Assembly: GCF_030815095.1 (NCBI RefSeq) | Contig: NZ_JAUSWF010000001.1 | Span: 274,418 to 338,417 of the forward strand | From: Aedoeadaptatus ivorii | GTDB lineage: Bacteria; Bacillota; Clostridia; Tissierellales; Peptoniphilaceae | Reading direction: 5' to 3' | DNA length: 64,000 nucleotides | Shown: positions 25,214 to 33,500 of the stretch, one piece after another | How positions within the stretch are numbered: the first letter of the stretch is position 1 | Layout of the letters: every line of letters begins with the position of its first letter | Notes under the pieces: generated by a model | What the model was told of the DNA's origin: nothing | What the model saw: the letters and a program-made list of their open reading frames with translations, nothing else | The model's database searches: none | Program-made: the position numbers and the translations under genes

Positions 25214-26571
25214 TCCGCCTCACTTATCTCATTTGCGTATACAGATAGCGCACACTCCAGGCGCTTTTTCTCCATGATACATCCGATTTCGAAGGGCTTC
25301 AGAATATCGCCGTTGTTGTGATAGGCATTGGCATGGCAGCCGCCGGAACAAAAGTATTTCGCCCAGCAGTCGCGGCAATCTTCTTTGTGGAACACATCCG
25401 CCTTGTGGAATTTGTCTTGCAGCGCCTTGTTCTCGATGCCGTCGTAGACATTGCCCAGTTTGAACGCTTCTTCGCCGACGAATTGGTGACAGGGATAAAT
25501 GTCGCCGGTGGGCGTTACGGCCACATATTCCGATCCCGCACCGCACCCGATGCTTTTCTTATAGGCACAGGGGCCGCCCGAAAGGTCGATCATATAGTGG
25601 AAAAAGAGAAAATCCGGATCTTCTCTTCGAATTTCGAGATATTTTTCGCTAAACCGCTCGTACTCTTCGAGGATGGCGTCCAGATGCTCTTTTCGAATCG
25701 CATATTCCCGTTCGGGGTCGGTGACGACCGGTTCCATCGATGTCTTTTTGAAGCCGAGATCCCGGTAGTGGAGAATGTCTTCGGAAAAATCAAGATTGTG
25801 AGAGGTAAAGGTACCGCGTATATAGTAATCCTTGTCGCCGCGCTTCTCTACGAGTTTTTGAAATTTCGGGATGATCGCATCGTAACTGCCCTTTCCGTTC
25901 ACCGTAGGACGCATTGCGTCGTTTAATTCGCATCGACCGTCCAAAGAAAGAACCACATTTTCCATTTCCCGATTCAAGTAATCGATGCTCTCATCGTCCA
26001 ACAGGAGGCCATTGGTGGTCATGGTAAAGCGGAAGCGCTTGTCGTACGCCTTCTCCCGCTCCCGTCCGTATTCGACCAGCGCCTTTACCACATCGAAATT
26101 CATTAACGGTTCGCCGCCAAAGAAGTCCACTTCGAGATTATGTCGATTTCCGCTATTTTCCAGCAAAAAGTCCAATGCGCGTTTGCCCGTTTCCAGATCC
26201 ATCATCATGCGCTCGCCGTGAAAATCGCCTTGGGAGGCAAAACAATATTTGCAGCGCAGATTGCAGTCGTGACAGACGTGGAGGCACATCGCCTTAATAT
26301 GGCAGTCGGGATTGAATGCGCCCAGATCCACATCCGTATCCTCGGAAAAGAGCAATCCCTCTTCCATCAGATAGCGGAGCTCATCGTAGCCCTCGGCAAC
26401 GTCTTCTGAGCCGAAGCGATCGGCGAATTTTCGGATCATCTGCTCCTTGCTGGCGTCCTCCATATCCGGTGCCATTTCAAAAATCATATTGTCGACGACG
26501 TGGACCGAACCGCTCGCCACGTCCAACAGGATATTTTTGCCATTGCCTTGAAAACGATGAATTTTACGCAC
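25210..26571 (-). CDS. scfB: SCIFF peptide maturase ScfB (radical SAM, thioether-forming)
   Basis: Installs a Cys-Thr thioether cross-link in the SCIFF peptide encoded just upstream. The 453-residue protein has an N-terminal peptide-binding region, the radical-SAM triad in CHDCNLRCKYCFAS near residue 105, and a C-terminal SPASM domain whose auxiliary Fe-S cysteines are seen in GGPCAYKKSIGCGAGSE, CHQF and DCRDCWAKYFCSGGCHANAY. It starts with GTG at 26571, AGAAGGAG six bases upstream. A terminator-like hairpin between scfA and scfB should lower enzyme relative to peptide. Confidence 0.95.
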   Translation of the reverse strand: MRKIHRFQGNGKNILLDVASGSVHVVDNMIFEMAPDMEDASKEQMIRKFADRFGSEDVAEGYDELRYLMEEGLLFSEDTDVDLGAFNPDCHIKAMCLHVCHDCNLRCKYCFASQGDFHGERMMMDLETGKRALDFLLENSGNRHNLEVDFFGGEPLMNFDVVKALVEYGREREKAYDKRFRFTMTTNGLLLDDESIDYLNREMENVVLSLDGRCELNDAMRPTVNGKGSYDAIIPKFQKLVEKRGDKDYYIRGTFTSHNLDFSEDILHYRDLGFKKTSMEPVVTDPEREYAIRKEHLDAILEEYERFSEKYLEIRREDPDFLFFHYMIDLSGGPCAYKKSIGCGAGSEYVAVTPTGDIYPCHQFVGEEAFKLGNVYDGIENKALQDKFHKADVFHKEDCRDCWAKYFCSGGCHANAYHNNGDILKPFEIGCIMEKKRLECALSVYANEISEAE

Positions 26572-26586
26572 GAATAACTCCTTCTA

Positions 26587-26615
26587 AAAGAAAAAGGTGT
26601 GGGAGACCCACAACC
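26587..26615 (-). terminator. Attenuating hairpin between scfA and scfB
   Basis: Minus strand: right after the scfA stop, GGTTGTGGG (26607-26615) pairs with CCCACACC (26596-26603) around a TCT loop, with one bulge, then TTTTTCTTTT. The scfB ribosome site follows within ten bases. Partial termination here would give excess precursor peptide over maturase. Confidence 0.75.
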
Positions 26616-26762
26616 TTATCTATCCATATTTTCACACTTTTGATTGCCTACGGTGCAGCTGGTTTTGCAGGCCGATTGGCAAGAGGTTTGACATTCGCCG
26701 CATCCGGCCTTTTCCATGTTCTTCCGCAGGGAACGCTTGGTTAAAGTTTTTATGTACTTCAT
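26616..26762 (-). CDS. scfA: SCIFF ribosomal-peptide precursor ScfA
   Basis: A 48-residue peptide found by direct translation. The name means six cysteines in forty-five residues; here Cys are at 21, 24, 28, 32, 36 and 43, in the core CGECQTSCQSACKTSC. The N-terminal leader MKYIKTLTKRSLRKNMEK fits the family. Cys32 and Thr37 match the residues joined by a thioether in the characterised clostridial member. AGGAGA stands six bases before the ATG at 26762. The function of the mature peptide is unknown, though the family is nearly universal in Clostridia. It lies next to its maturase scfB and downstream of yajC. Confidence 0.95.
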   Translation of the reverse strand: MKYIKTLTKRSLRKNMEKAGCGECQTSCQSACKTSCTVGNQKCENMDR

Positions 26763-26781
26763 CGTATCTCTCCTATCTATT

Positions 26782-27126
26782 TTATTCAGTTTCTTCTTCG
26801 CTGCTCTTTTTATGGGCGGGCTTCAAAACGGATTTAATCGACCATTTCATGAGTTCCAGTCTCGTCTTCATGCCGCTGGACTCGACGAGCACGACATCTT
26901 CTTTGATTTGAACGATCTTCGCCACAATGCCCCCATAGGTCTGAATCTTATCGCCTACGGCAAGGTTTTCGAGCATTTTCGCCGCTTCTTTTTCTTTCTT
27001 TTTGTTCGGACGGATGATGCCGAAATAGAAGATCGCCATCATCATGACGATGGTCACCAATGTAGGAATCATCGACGCCTGTCCTTGTGCAGCTCCTAAC
27101 GGAAAAGTTCCGCTTCCAAATTCCAT
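26782..27126 (-). CDS. yajC: Sec translocon accessory protein YajC
   Basis: A 114-residue protein with one TM helix near the N-terminus (about residues 18-37, IPTLVTIVMMMAIFYFGII), followed by RPNKKKEKEAAKMLENLAVGDKIQTYGGIVAKI, the YajC signature. YajC joins the SecDF complex. The ATG at 27126 has AGGAGG six bases upstream. The order queA-tgt-yajC-scfA-scfB is typical of Clostridia; secDF is not present in the window. The C-terminus is an acidic/basic tail. Confidence 0.93.
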   Translation of the reverse strand: MEFGSGTFPLGAAQGQASMIPTLVTIVMMMAIFYFGIIRPNKKKEKEAAKMLENLAVGDKIQTYGGIVAKIVQIKEDVVLVESSGMKTRLELMKWSIKSVLKPAHKKSSEEETE

Positions 27127-27144
27127 AATCACCCTCCTGTCGAT

Positions 27145-28260
27145 CTACTTACTATTATAACCATACTTTCGATAAAAGTCATCTTTATATTGAAGGAAGT
27201 AGTCGCCTTCGACCGATGCGCGAATGCGCTCCATCAGTTGAAGCAGAAAGTACAAATTGTGGTAGCTCGCAAGACGTAGGGCCAGTACCTCCTTCGTTTG
27301 GAAGAGGTGGCGTATATAAGCGCGGGAATAGTTGCGACACACGTAGCAATCGCATTCGGGATCCAAAGGTCTAAAATCCTTCGCATATTCCGCATTTTTG
27401 ACGACGAGCTTTCCTTCGCTCGTCATGCAGGTGCCGTTTCTCGCGTTTCTCGTGGGCAGCACGCAGTCCGCCATATCGATGCCCCGTTCTACCGCTTCAA
27501 ATAAATAGTCCGGCGTACCCACGCCCATCAAATATCGCGGTTTGTCCTTGGGCAAAAAGTCCGTCGTAAAATCGAGGATGTCGCACATTAAGTCCAAAGG
27601 CTCGCCGACGCTCAATCCCCCGACCGCATAGCCGGGAAAGTCCATTGCGACCAACTGGTCCGCACTGCGCCGCCGAATCTCTTTATACATTCCGCCCTGT
27701 ACGATGCCGAAAAGATTTTGATCCACCCTGTCGTCGTGATACTCTTTACAACGCAGCGCCCAACGGCTGGTTCGCTCGCTGGACTTCTCGATATATTCCC
27801 GCGTGGCGGGATATGGCGCACATTCGTCGAATGCCATTATGATGTCGCTGCCCAGGGTGTGTTGAATCTCGATGGACTTTTCCGGCGAGAGGAATTGCTT
27901 AGAACCATCGATATGGCTGCGAAATGTCACGCCTTCTTCGGTAATCTTGCGACGATGGGCGAGGCTGAAGACCTGAAAACCGCCGCTGTCGGTGAGGATG
28001 GGGCCGTCCCAGTGCATAAATTTATGCAGACCCCCGGCCTCTTTCATAATCTCCATGCCCGGTCGCAAAAACAGATGGTAGGTGTTGCTCAAGATAATTT
28101 GCGCGCCGATCTCCTTCAATTCTTCGGGCGTCATAGTCTTTACGGTGGCAAGGGTACCCACCGGCATAAAGATCGGAGTTTGAATCGTGCCGTGGGCGGT
28201 CTCCAACACACCGCGGCGGGCTTTTGTATCGGAGGAGGTATGGGTTACGGTAAATTTCAT
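27145..28260 (-). CDS. tgt: tRNA-guanine (queuine) transglycosylase
   Basis: Exchanges guanine 34 for the queuosine precursor preQ1 in tRNAs with GUN anticodons. The 371-residue protein has LSNTYHLFLRPG, the catalytic ILTDSGGFQVFSL (Asp near residue 91), GVGTPDYLFEAVERGIDMADCVLPTRNARNG with the nucleophilic Asp, and the zinc site CDCYVC plus His. It overlaps queA, the next step in the queuosine pathway, by four bases. Confidence 0.97.
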   Translation of the reverse strand: MKFTVTHTSSDTKARRGVLETAHGTIQTPIFMPVGTLATVKTMTPEELKEIGAQIILSNTYHLFLRPGMEIMKEAGGLHKFMHWDGPILTDSGGFQVFSLAHRRKITEEGVTFRSHIDGSKQFLSPEKSIEIQHTLGSDIIMAFDECAPYPATREYIEKSSERTSRWALRCKEYHDDRVDQNLFGIVQGGMYKEIRRRSADQLVAMDFPGYAVGGLSVGEPLDLMCDILDFTTDFLPKDKPRYLMGVGTPDYLFEAVERGIDMADCVLPTRNARNGTCMTSEGKLVVKNAEYAKDFRPLDPECDCYVCRNYSRAYIRHLFQTKEVLALRLASYHNLYFLLQLMERIRASVEGDYFLQYKDDFYRKYGYNSK

Positions 28261-29288
28261 CGAGCGCCCCTTTCTAAAAACATCGCATCGCCGAAGGAAA
28301 AGAAGCGGTATCGAGCTTCTACGGCATGACGATAGGCATCGAGTATGACGTCTTTTCCGGCGAAGGCCGAAACCAACATCAAGAGTGTGGATTCCGGCAG
28401 GTGAAAATTGGTGACGATGGCATCGACACAGTGAAATTCGTAGCCGGGGTAGATAAAAATATCCGTATCACCCGCATCGGCGACGATTGCACCGTGTTTT
28501 TGGATACAGCTTTCCAAAGTGCGAATCGATGTGGTGCCTACGGCGATCACGCGTCCGCCCACTGCCTGCGCACGGCGAATGGTCTCTGCGGCCGCCTCGT
28601 CGATGCGGTAGCGCTCCGAATGCATATGGTGCTCTTCGATATTTTCCACTTTGACGGGGCGAAACGTCCCCAGTCCTACATGCAGCGTCACCTCCGCCAC
28701 GGCTACACCCTTCTCGCGGATCCGTTTAAACAGATCCTCCGTAAAGTGCAGACCGGCTGTGGGCGCCGCCGCAGAGCCAAGGTATTTCGCATACACCGTC
28801 TGGTAACGATCGGGATCCTCCGGCGTCTCGTGGATATACGGAGGCAGGGGCATCTGTCCCAGTTTTTCGAGAATTTCGTAAAACACCCCTTCATAGCAAA
28901 AGCGAATATGCCGCAATCCGTCTTCGGTAATGGCCTCGACGACGCCCCGTAACCCCTCGGGAAATACGATCTCGCCTCCGAGCTTAAGCTTTTTCCCCGG
29001 TCGAACCATGCATTGCCAGAGATCCGCGCCCAAATCCTTGACCAATAAAACCTCGATCCGCTCTTCTCTACCCGGCCGTGCGCCGAAAATCCGCGCGGGC
29101 AAGACCTTTGTGTTGTTCAGTACCAAAACGTCCTCCGGATGGAGCAATTCTAATATGTCTGCAAACATAAGGTCTTCATAGCTTCCGTCCGCTTTTACAT
29201 AGAGCAACCGGGAGCCGTCTCTTCTGTCGGCGGGGTGCTGGGCAATTAATTCTTCCGGCAAATCATAATAAAAATCTCTGGTCTTCAT
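28257..29288 (-). CDS. queA: S-adenosylmethionine:tRNA ribosyltransferase-isomerase QueA
   Basis: QueA transfers the ribosyl part of SAM to preQ1 in tRNA, giving epoxyqueuosine. The 343-residue protein has the family motifs DFYYDLPEELIAQHPADRRD, VLNNTKVLPARIFG, ETPEDPDRYQTVYAKYLGSAAAPTAGLHFTEDL and NFHLPESTLLMLVSAFAG. AAAGGA precedes the ATG. Together with tgt this gives two steps of queuosine modification. The preQ1 biosynthesis genes are not in the window, so the host may import the precursor or encode them elsewhere. Confidence 0.97.
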   Translation of the reverse strand: MKTRDFYYDLPEELIAQHPADRRDGSRLLYVKADGSYEDLMFADILELLHPEDVLVLNNTKVLPARIFGARPGREERIEVLLVKDLGADLWQCMVRPGKKLKLGGEIVFPEGLRGVVEAITEDGLRHIRFCYEGVFYEILEKLGQMPLPPYIHETPEDPDRYQTVYAKYLGSAAAPTAGLHFTEDLFKRIREKGVAVAEVTLHVGLGTFRPVKVENIEEHHMHSERYRIDEAAAETIRRAQAVGGRVIAVGTTSIRTLESCIQKHGAIVADAGDTDIFIYPGYEFHCVDAIVTNFHLPESTLLMLVSAFAGKDVILDAYRHAVEARYRFFSFGDAMFLERGAR

Positions 29289-29298
29289 AGAATCCTTT

Positions 29299-30528
29299 CT
29301 AGCGAATTCGGGTTCCCGGGAAATAAAAAGCCAGGATCTCCGGATACGTCTTTCCCTTCTTCGCCATTTCGATGGCGCCGTATTGGCTCATGCCCACGCC
29401 GTGACCATACCCCCTGCCCCGCACGCGGAGACCGCGAGAAATGTCGATCTCCTCGGTGGCGGGAAAGACAGGCTGAAAAATCTCGCGAATGCCCGCGGCG
29501 GTGATCATGTTTTGAAGCGAAACGGCACGTGTCTCGCGGGCGGTGCGAACATGCTCATCGCCCAATGGGCGTTTGCCCCAAGCGGTTATCACCTCGGGCC
29601 GCTTTGTTTCCGCCAAATGTATTTCCATCGACTGGAAGTTCGTACTCTTTAGCTGCACCGATCCCATTTTCATTCGAAATGCGTTCCCCGTCATTTCCAA
29701 ATTGTCCTTCGTGCCTTCTAAACGCAGATTGTGAATCCTTCCGCTATTTGTGCGCGAAAGGACGACGAGGCGTTTCGGTTCACCGATGACGGGAAATGCC
29801 TTTTGAATGACCTCGATCGAAAACTCCGCCGTCCAAGTACTATGGGTGGTATTTACGGAATCGGGATCGTCCATCCCCTTCAAATACGGAACCGGGGCCC
29901 CGCCCCATACGTCTTCGATGGATTCGGTCCTGCCGCCGCTGGTCGCATGGAATATCGCATTGGCGACACTCTCGCCGTAGTACAACACCTTCCCCGCCGT
30001 AGCCGCCACGGCGGCATCGGTTCGCGGATCTTCGACGGCCATGCCGCCGTACGCCTGCGAGGCGGTGCCGTCTTCGAGATTGTAACCGTACTGGATGTAT
30101 TTGTCGCGATTGGCGACGGCAAAGCTCCTAGATACCACCGCTTGCGCCTTTAAGGCCTCGGCGGCGGTGTCGTTTCCAATTTCTTTGGGCACGACCCCGC
30201 GCAGATAGGATTCCATATCGACGATATTGACGACCACCATATTCGATCCCTTCGGCAAAAGTTCTATTTCGCCTCGATAGGGTCTGCCGTCTACAGAAAG
30301 CGTTCCGGCGGGCGAACTGTATCGCACGCCTTTTTTCGCATCCACTGCGGAAATGCGAATCTCGTTTCCTGCGGGCGCCCCATCTTTCGCTATGCCCGAA
30401 TCCGACGAGAGTACCACCTGCTTACGCTCGGATCCGAGTTTTATCCGCAGATTTTCCGCATAGGCGATCCCCGGTCGAGCGCTAAAGAACAGCAAAAGGA
30501 GCAGGGCGACGATCGACAGTCTTTTCAT
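29299..30528 (-). CDS. Secreted SpoIID/LytB-domain protein
   Basis: A 409-residue exported protein with a signal peptide (MKRLSIVALLLLLFFSARPGIAYA). The SpoIID domain covers about residues 95-400: VVNIVDMESYLRGVVPKEIGND with the conserved Glu, LKAQAVVSRSFAVANR, and the C-terminal GYGHGVGMSQYGAIEMAKKGKTYPEILAFYFPGT. SpoIID enzymes cut peptidoglycan strands during sporulation; LytB-type relatives enhance amidases in non-sporulating cells. Which applies here is open. It overlaps ruvB by four bases. Confidence 0.9.
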   Translation of the reverse strand: MKRLSIVALLLLLFFSARPGIAYAENLRIKLGSERKQVVLSSDSGIAKDGAPAGNEIRISAVDAKKGVRYSSPAGTLSVDGRPYRGEIELLPKGSNMVVVNIVDMESYLRGVVPKEIGNDTAAEALKAQAVVSRSFAVANRDKYIQYGYNLEDGTASQAYGGMAVEDPRTDAAVAATAGKVLYYGESVANAIFHATSGGRTESIEDVWGGAPVPYLKGMDDPDSVNTTHSTWTAEFSIEVIQKAFPVIGEPKRLVVLSRTNSGRIHNLRLEGTKDNLEMTGNAFRMKMGSVQLKSTNFQSMEIHLAETKRPEVITAWGKRPLGDEHVRTARETRAVSLQNMITAAGIREIFQPVFPATEEIDISRGLRVRGRGYGHGVGMSQYGAIEMAKKGKTYPEILAFYFPGTRIR

Positions 30529-31535
30529 ATTTCTTCCTCCGTAAAGGGAATGCCTAAGTGTTCATAAGCCTTTTTTGTGGCGACCCGCCCCCTGGGCGTT
30601 CTCTGCACGAAATTGATCTGCAAGAGATACGGCTCATAGACGTCTTCTATGGTGATGCGTTCCTCGCCCAATGTGGCGGCGATGGCATCGATCCCCACGG
30701 GACGCCCTCCGTAATCGCGGATCATCGTATCGAGTATGCGCCGGTCCAAATCGTCCAGCCCGTAGGCGTCGACGTCCAACAGCTGCAGGCCCTCTTCGGC
30801 GACCGTCTCGTCGATCAGGCCGTCTCTTTTCACTTCGGCGAAATCTCGAATTCGCTTTAACAGGCGATTGGCGATCCGGGGCGTGCCGCGGCTGCGCTTT
30901 GCGATCTCGAGCGCTCCCTTTTCACTCAAGGGAATCCCCAAGATGCGGGAAGAGCGCAACAGGATATGTTTCAGACTGTCGGGATCGTACAAATCGAGAT
31001 TCAACAATACGCCGAATCGATCTCGCAGAGGAGAAGCCAACTGGCCCGAGCGCGTGGTAGCGCCGATCAGCGTAAAGCGGTTTAAATCCAGCCGAAGTGA
31101 ACGCGCCGAAGGGCCTTTGCCGACGATGATATCCAAGGCAAAATCCTCCATCGCCGGGTACAGAACTTCTTCCACCGTGCGCGGAATTCTGTGAATCTCG
31201 TCGATAAACAAGACGTCATTTTCGTCGAGATTCGTCAAGATGCTCGCCAAATCTCCGGGCCGCTCGATGGCAGGGCCTGAAGTGACGCGAATATTGACCT
31301 GCATTTCATTGGCGATAATATTGGCAAGCGTCGTCTTCCCGAGTCCCGGCGGACCGCTGAGGAGGACGTGGTCCAAGGCTTCGTTTCGCATCTTGGCGGC
31401 TTCTGTAAAGATCTCGAGCTTTTCTTTCGCTTTGTTCTGGCCGATGTATTCCGATAGGAATTTCGGGCGCAGTGCGCTCTCCATCCGCTCCTCGTCGGGC
31501 AATATCGTCTTCGAAACCAGTCGATTCTCTTCCAT
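30525..31535 (-). CDS. ruvB: Holliday junction branch migration ATPase RuvB
   Basis: The 336-residue AAA+ motor drives branch migration with RuvA. It has the Walker A GPPGLGKTTLANIIA near residue 64, Walker B VLFIDEIHR, sensor I IGATTRSG, and the arginine finger region LRDRFGV, followed by the winged helix with DGRP-like YGGRPVGIDAIAATLGEERITIEDVYEPYLLQ. Thirteen bases separate it from ruvA. Confidence 0.98.
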   Translation of the reverse strand: MEENRLVSKTILPDEERMESALRPKFLSEYIGQNKAKEKLEIFTEAAKMRNEALDHVLLSGPPGLGKTTLANIIANEMQVNIRVTSGPAIERPGDLASILTNLDENDVLFIDEIHRIPRTVEEVLYPAMEDFALDIIVGKGPSARSLRLDLNRFTLIGATTRSGQLASPLRDRFGVLLNLDLYDPDSLKHILLRSSRILGIPLSEKGALEIAKRSRGTPRIANRLLKRIRDFAEVKRDGLIDETVAEEGLQLLDVDAYGLDDLDRRILDTMIRDYGGRPVGIDAIAATLGEERITIEDVYEPYLLQINFVQRTPRGRVATKKAYEHLGIPFTEEEI

Positions 31536-31548
31536 ATTCCCCTCCCTC

Positions 31549-32139
31549 TCAACCTTGACGGTACAGGGCCTTGAGCGCCTGTTTTAATATCGATTCCATA
31601 TCGTCGCCTTCCGCAGAGGATATGCCGTAAGTCGCTTCTTTTTCGGTATACCCCAACCCCAACAGCGCTTCGAGCGCCTCGGAACGGGGATCGGATGCGC
31701 TCCGTTTCTGAATCGGCTTTGCATTTTCCGTCGGCGCAAAACCGCCAACTTTGTCCTTGAGTTCCAAGATAATGCGCTCTGCCGTCTTCTTGCCGATTCC
31801 CTGCGCCTTGGTCAAAAGGGTGACATCTTCTCCTTGAATGGCGGAAATCAGCGTGTCGTCTTCCATACTGCTCAACACGCCCATGGCGACTTTGGGCCCG
31901 ATGCCCGTTACGCCGATTAGGAGAAGAAAAAGCTCCCGCTCCTCTCGGTTCTTAAAGCCGTATAGTTGCAGCGCATCCTCCCGAACCTGCAGATAGGTAT
32001 AGAGCATCTGCTCTTCGCCAGAGCCGATTTCCTGTAATGAGGCGGTGGAGACGGATACGCGAAAGGCCAAGCCGCACGTCGACAAAACGACGTAGTCTCC
32101 ACCGCGTTCGACGACTTTTCCCAAAATTCGATCGATCAA
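31549..32139 (-). CDS. ruvA: Holliday junction DNA helicase subunit RuvA
   Basis: A 196-residue junction-binding protein. Domain I (OB fold) begins MIDRILGKVVERGGDYVVLSTCGLAF. Two helix-hairpin-helix motifs follow (LLIGVTGIGPKVAMGVLSSM near residue 71 and LLTKAQGIGKKTAERIILELKDK near 107). The C-terminal RuvB-binding domain III shows EALEALLGLGYTEKEAT. It sits seven bases after ruvC. Confidence 0.97.
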   Translation of the reverse strand: MIDRILGKVVERGGDYVVLSTCGLAFRVSVSTASLQEIGSGEEQMLYTYLQVREDALQLYGFKNREERELFLLLIGVTGIGPKVAMGVLSSMEDDTLISAIQGEDVTLLTKAQGIGKKTAERIILELKDKVGGFAPTENAKPIQKRSASDPRSEALEALLGLGYTEKEATYGISSAEGDDMESILKQALKALYRQG

Positions 32140-32146
32140 TGTGCAC

Positions 32147-32641
32147 CTACTTTAGTCGAAACAATGCTTTGCTCTTTCTGGAATGGATATGGGTGATGGC
32201 GATGGCCAAGCCGTCGGCGGCATCGTCGGGCCGCGGAATCTCGGGGAGTTTCAAAAACATCTTTACCATGCTCTGCACCTGATGTTTCTCCGCTCTGCCG
32301 TAGCCCGCCACCGCCTGTTTGATCTGCAATGGCGTATATTCATATATCTCCAGACCCATTTCCATACAAGTCAATATCTCGACGCCGCGCGCCTGTGCGA
32401 CGGAGATGGCGGTGGTAATGTTCTTGTTAAAGAATAGTTCTTCCATGGCCACTTCGTCCGGCCGCTGTTCTTCTAGCAATGCCTTGAGCGCCGTATGAAT
32501 TTGAAACAGGCGCTCCGGATACGGCGTCGTGCTTTTCGTTACTATCGTACCATATTCCCGGGCGCGCATGCGATTGCCTTCCAGATCTATAATGCCGTAG
32601 CCCATCGTCGCGAGACCGGGATCTATCCCCAAAATTCTCAT
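32147..32641 (-). CDS. ruvC: Crossover junction endodeoxyribonuclease RuvC
   Basis: A 164-residue resolvase with the RNase H-like fold. The catalytic acids are visible: RILGIDPGLATMGYG (Asp7), MEELFFNKNITTAISVAQARG (Glu66), and the PDDAADGLAIAITH pair near residue 140. It heads the 17-gene chain running to rseC. Its SD (AAGGGG) lies directly on the U-tract of the preceding terminator, so it has no room for a promoter of its own there; a promoter inside the upstream gene or readthrough is needed. Confidence 0.97.
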   Translation of the reverse strand: MRILGIDPGLATMGYGIIDLEGNRMRAREYGTIVTKSTTPYPERLFQIHTALKALLEEQRPDEVAMEELFFNKNITTAISVAQARGVEILTCMEMGLEIYEYTPLQIKQAVAGYGRAEKHQVQSMVKMFLKLPEIPRPDDAADGLAIAITHIHSRKSKALFRLK

Positions 32642-32650
32642 AAAACCCCT

Positions 32651-32676
32651 TAAAAAAAGGGCTCACAGAGCCCTTA
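32651..32676 (-). terminator. Terminator between the unknown gene and ruvC
   Basis: Minus strand: AAGGGCTC and GAGCCCTT arms (32658-32673) enclose a short loop and run into TTTTTTT, then AAGGGG, which is the ruvC ribosome site. It begins just after the stop of the upstream gene. Confidence 0.85.
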
Positions 32677-32679
32677 TGC

Positions 32680-33438
32680 TTATGGATGATATCTTCTGAG
32701 TACCAGATCGTTTACGCCGCACCAATATGCCGAGGTGTAAATCCGCAATCCGTCTAAGTACAAGAATTTTGTCAACTTGCGGTTCAGTCCCCACAATTCC
32801 TGATGCGTTAAAAAATATTCGGGTTCGTTATACTTCCCGTTGGTACTCTTAAAGTTGATCTGCAGCTGTCGGTCCACATAGCGATTTAAGGTAAACACCT
32901 TTTTCTTCAGGACCTTCCGCCCGAAACAGACGGCGTGGGAACGCACCAGTCGATCGCCCGCTTCGCGCTCCAGCACGTGCCGTAAACTGCGGTTGCGGAG
33001 CCGATGCACGTCCTCTTCTTTGTAGTCGTATTGGAACAACTGCTTTCGCTCAAACAGCTCTGCCACGTCGAAATGCCCCAAGGCGATCACTTCCAATTCA
33101 TTAGCGAAATTGACCGCCGAATACCCGCGCTTATAGCCTTCCAGATACAGCGCCAGTTCATAACGATTTACATCGTCGTAGATCGCACGCGTAAGGCTGT
33201 TGGCGAGTAGCGATCGATTTTCCTTTCGCCGCAGAAACGACAGGACGTCCCGCTTTAGATTCCGCATCGATACATACGAGGGAAAAATGTTCTGGATCTT
33301 CTCCTCCAGATCGTAGAGACCGAGCAGGATCTGCATCGCGGAACTATCCTGATCGTACAGAAATCTATGCAGTAATTTCGCTTTTACGTCAGAATAATCT
33401 ATATTTACAGTTTTCTGTTCCGCGTTGGTCCCGCTCAT
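32680..33438 (-). CDS. Unrecognised 252-residue protein
   Basis: I do not recognise this family. The product is soluble-looking (no signal peptide or TM helix), rich in Arg, Lys, Leu and Tyr, and mostly helical in pattern. The stretch ELALYLEGYKRGYSAVNFANELE resembles the helical F/Y-x-x-G-x-x-x-G repeats of small Bacillota proteins of unknown role. The second half (about 150-250) is basic, with aromatic residues near the end (YTSAYWCGVNDLVLRRY). It has a good SD (GGGGG), its own extended -10 promoter inside a palindrome, and its own terminator, so it is an independent, probably regulated gene. Confidence 0.7.
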   Translation of the reverse strand: MSGTNAEQKTVNIDYSDVKAKLLHRFLYDQDSSAMQILLGLYDLEEKIQNIFPSYVSMRNLKRDVLSFLRRKENRSLLANSLTRAIYDDVNRYELALYLEGYKRGYSAVNFANELEVIALGHFDVAELFERKQLFQYDYKEEDVHRLRNRSLRHVLEREAGDRLVRSHAVCFGRKVLKKKVFTLNRYVDRQLQINFKSTNGKYNEPEYFLTHQELWGLNRKLTKFLYLDGLRIYTSAYWCGVNDLVLRRYHP

Positions 33439-33454
33439 TCTCTTCCCCCTTCGA

Positions 33455-33481
33455 TTGACATTTATTCTATCATAAAGTCAA
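33455..33481 (-). promoter_or_regulatory. Extended -10 promoter inside an inverted repeat, upstream of the unknown gene
   Basis: Minus strand TGATAGAAT (TAGAAT at 33464-33469) is an extended -10. It is enclosed by TTGAC...GTCAA arms that extend inward with ATTTAT/ATAAA pairing (33455-33481). Binding of a dimeric regulator to this repeat would block the promoter. No clear -35 is seen. Confidence 0.5.
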
Positions 33482-33500
33482 AGAGAATTCATCGTTTTTC

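Noticed and set aside
28257..29298. A preQ1 riboswitch upstream of queA or tgt
   Set aside because: The genes are packed inside the ruvC-to-rseC chain with 10 bases or less between them, so there is no room for a riboswitch.
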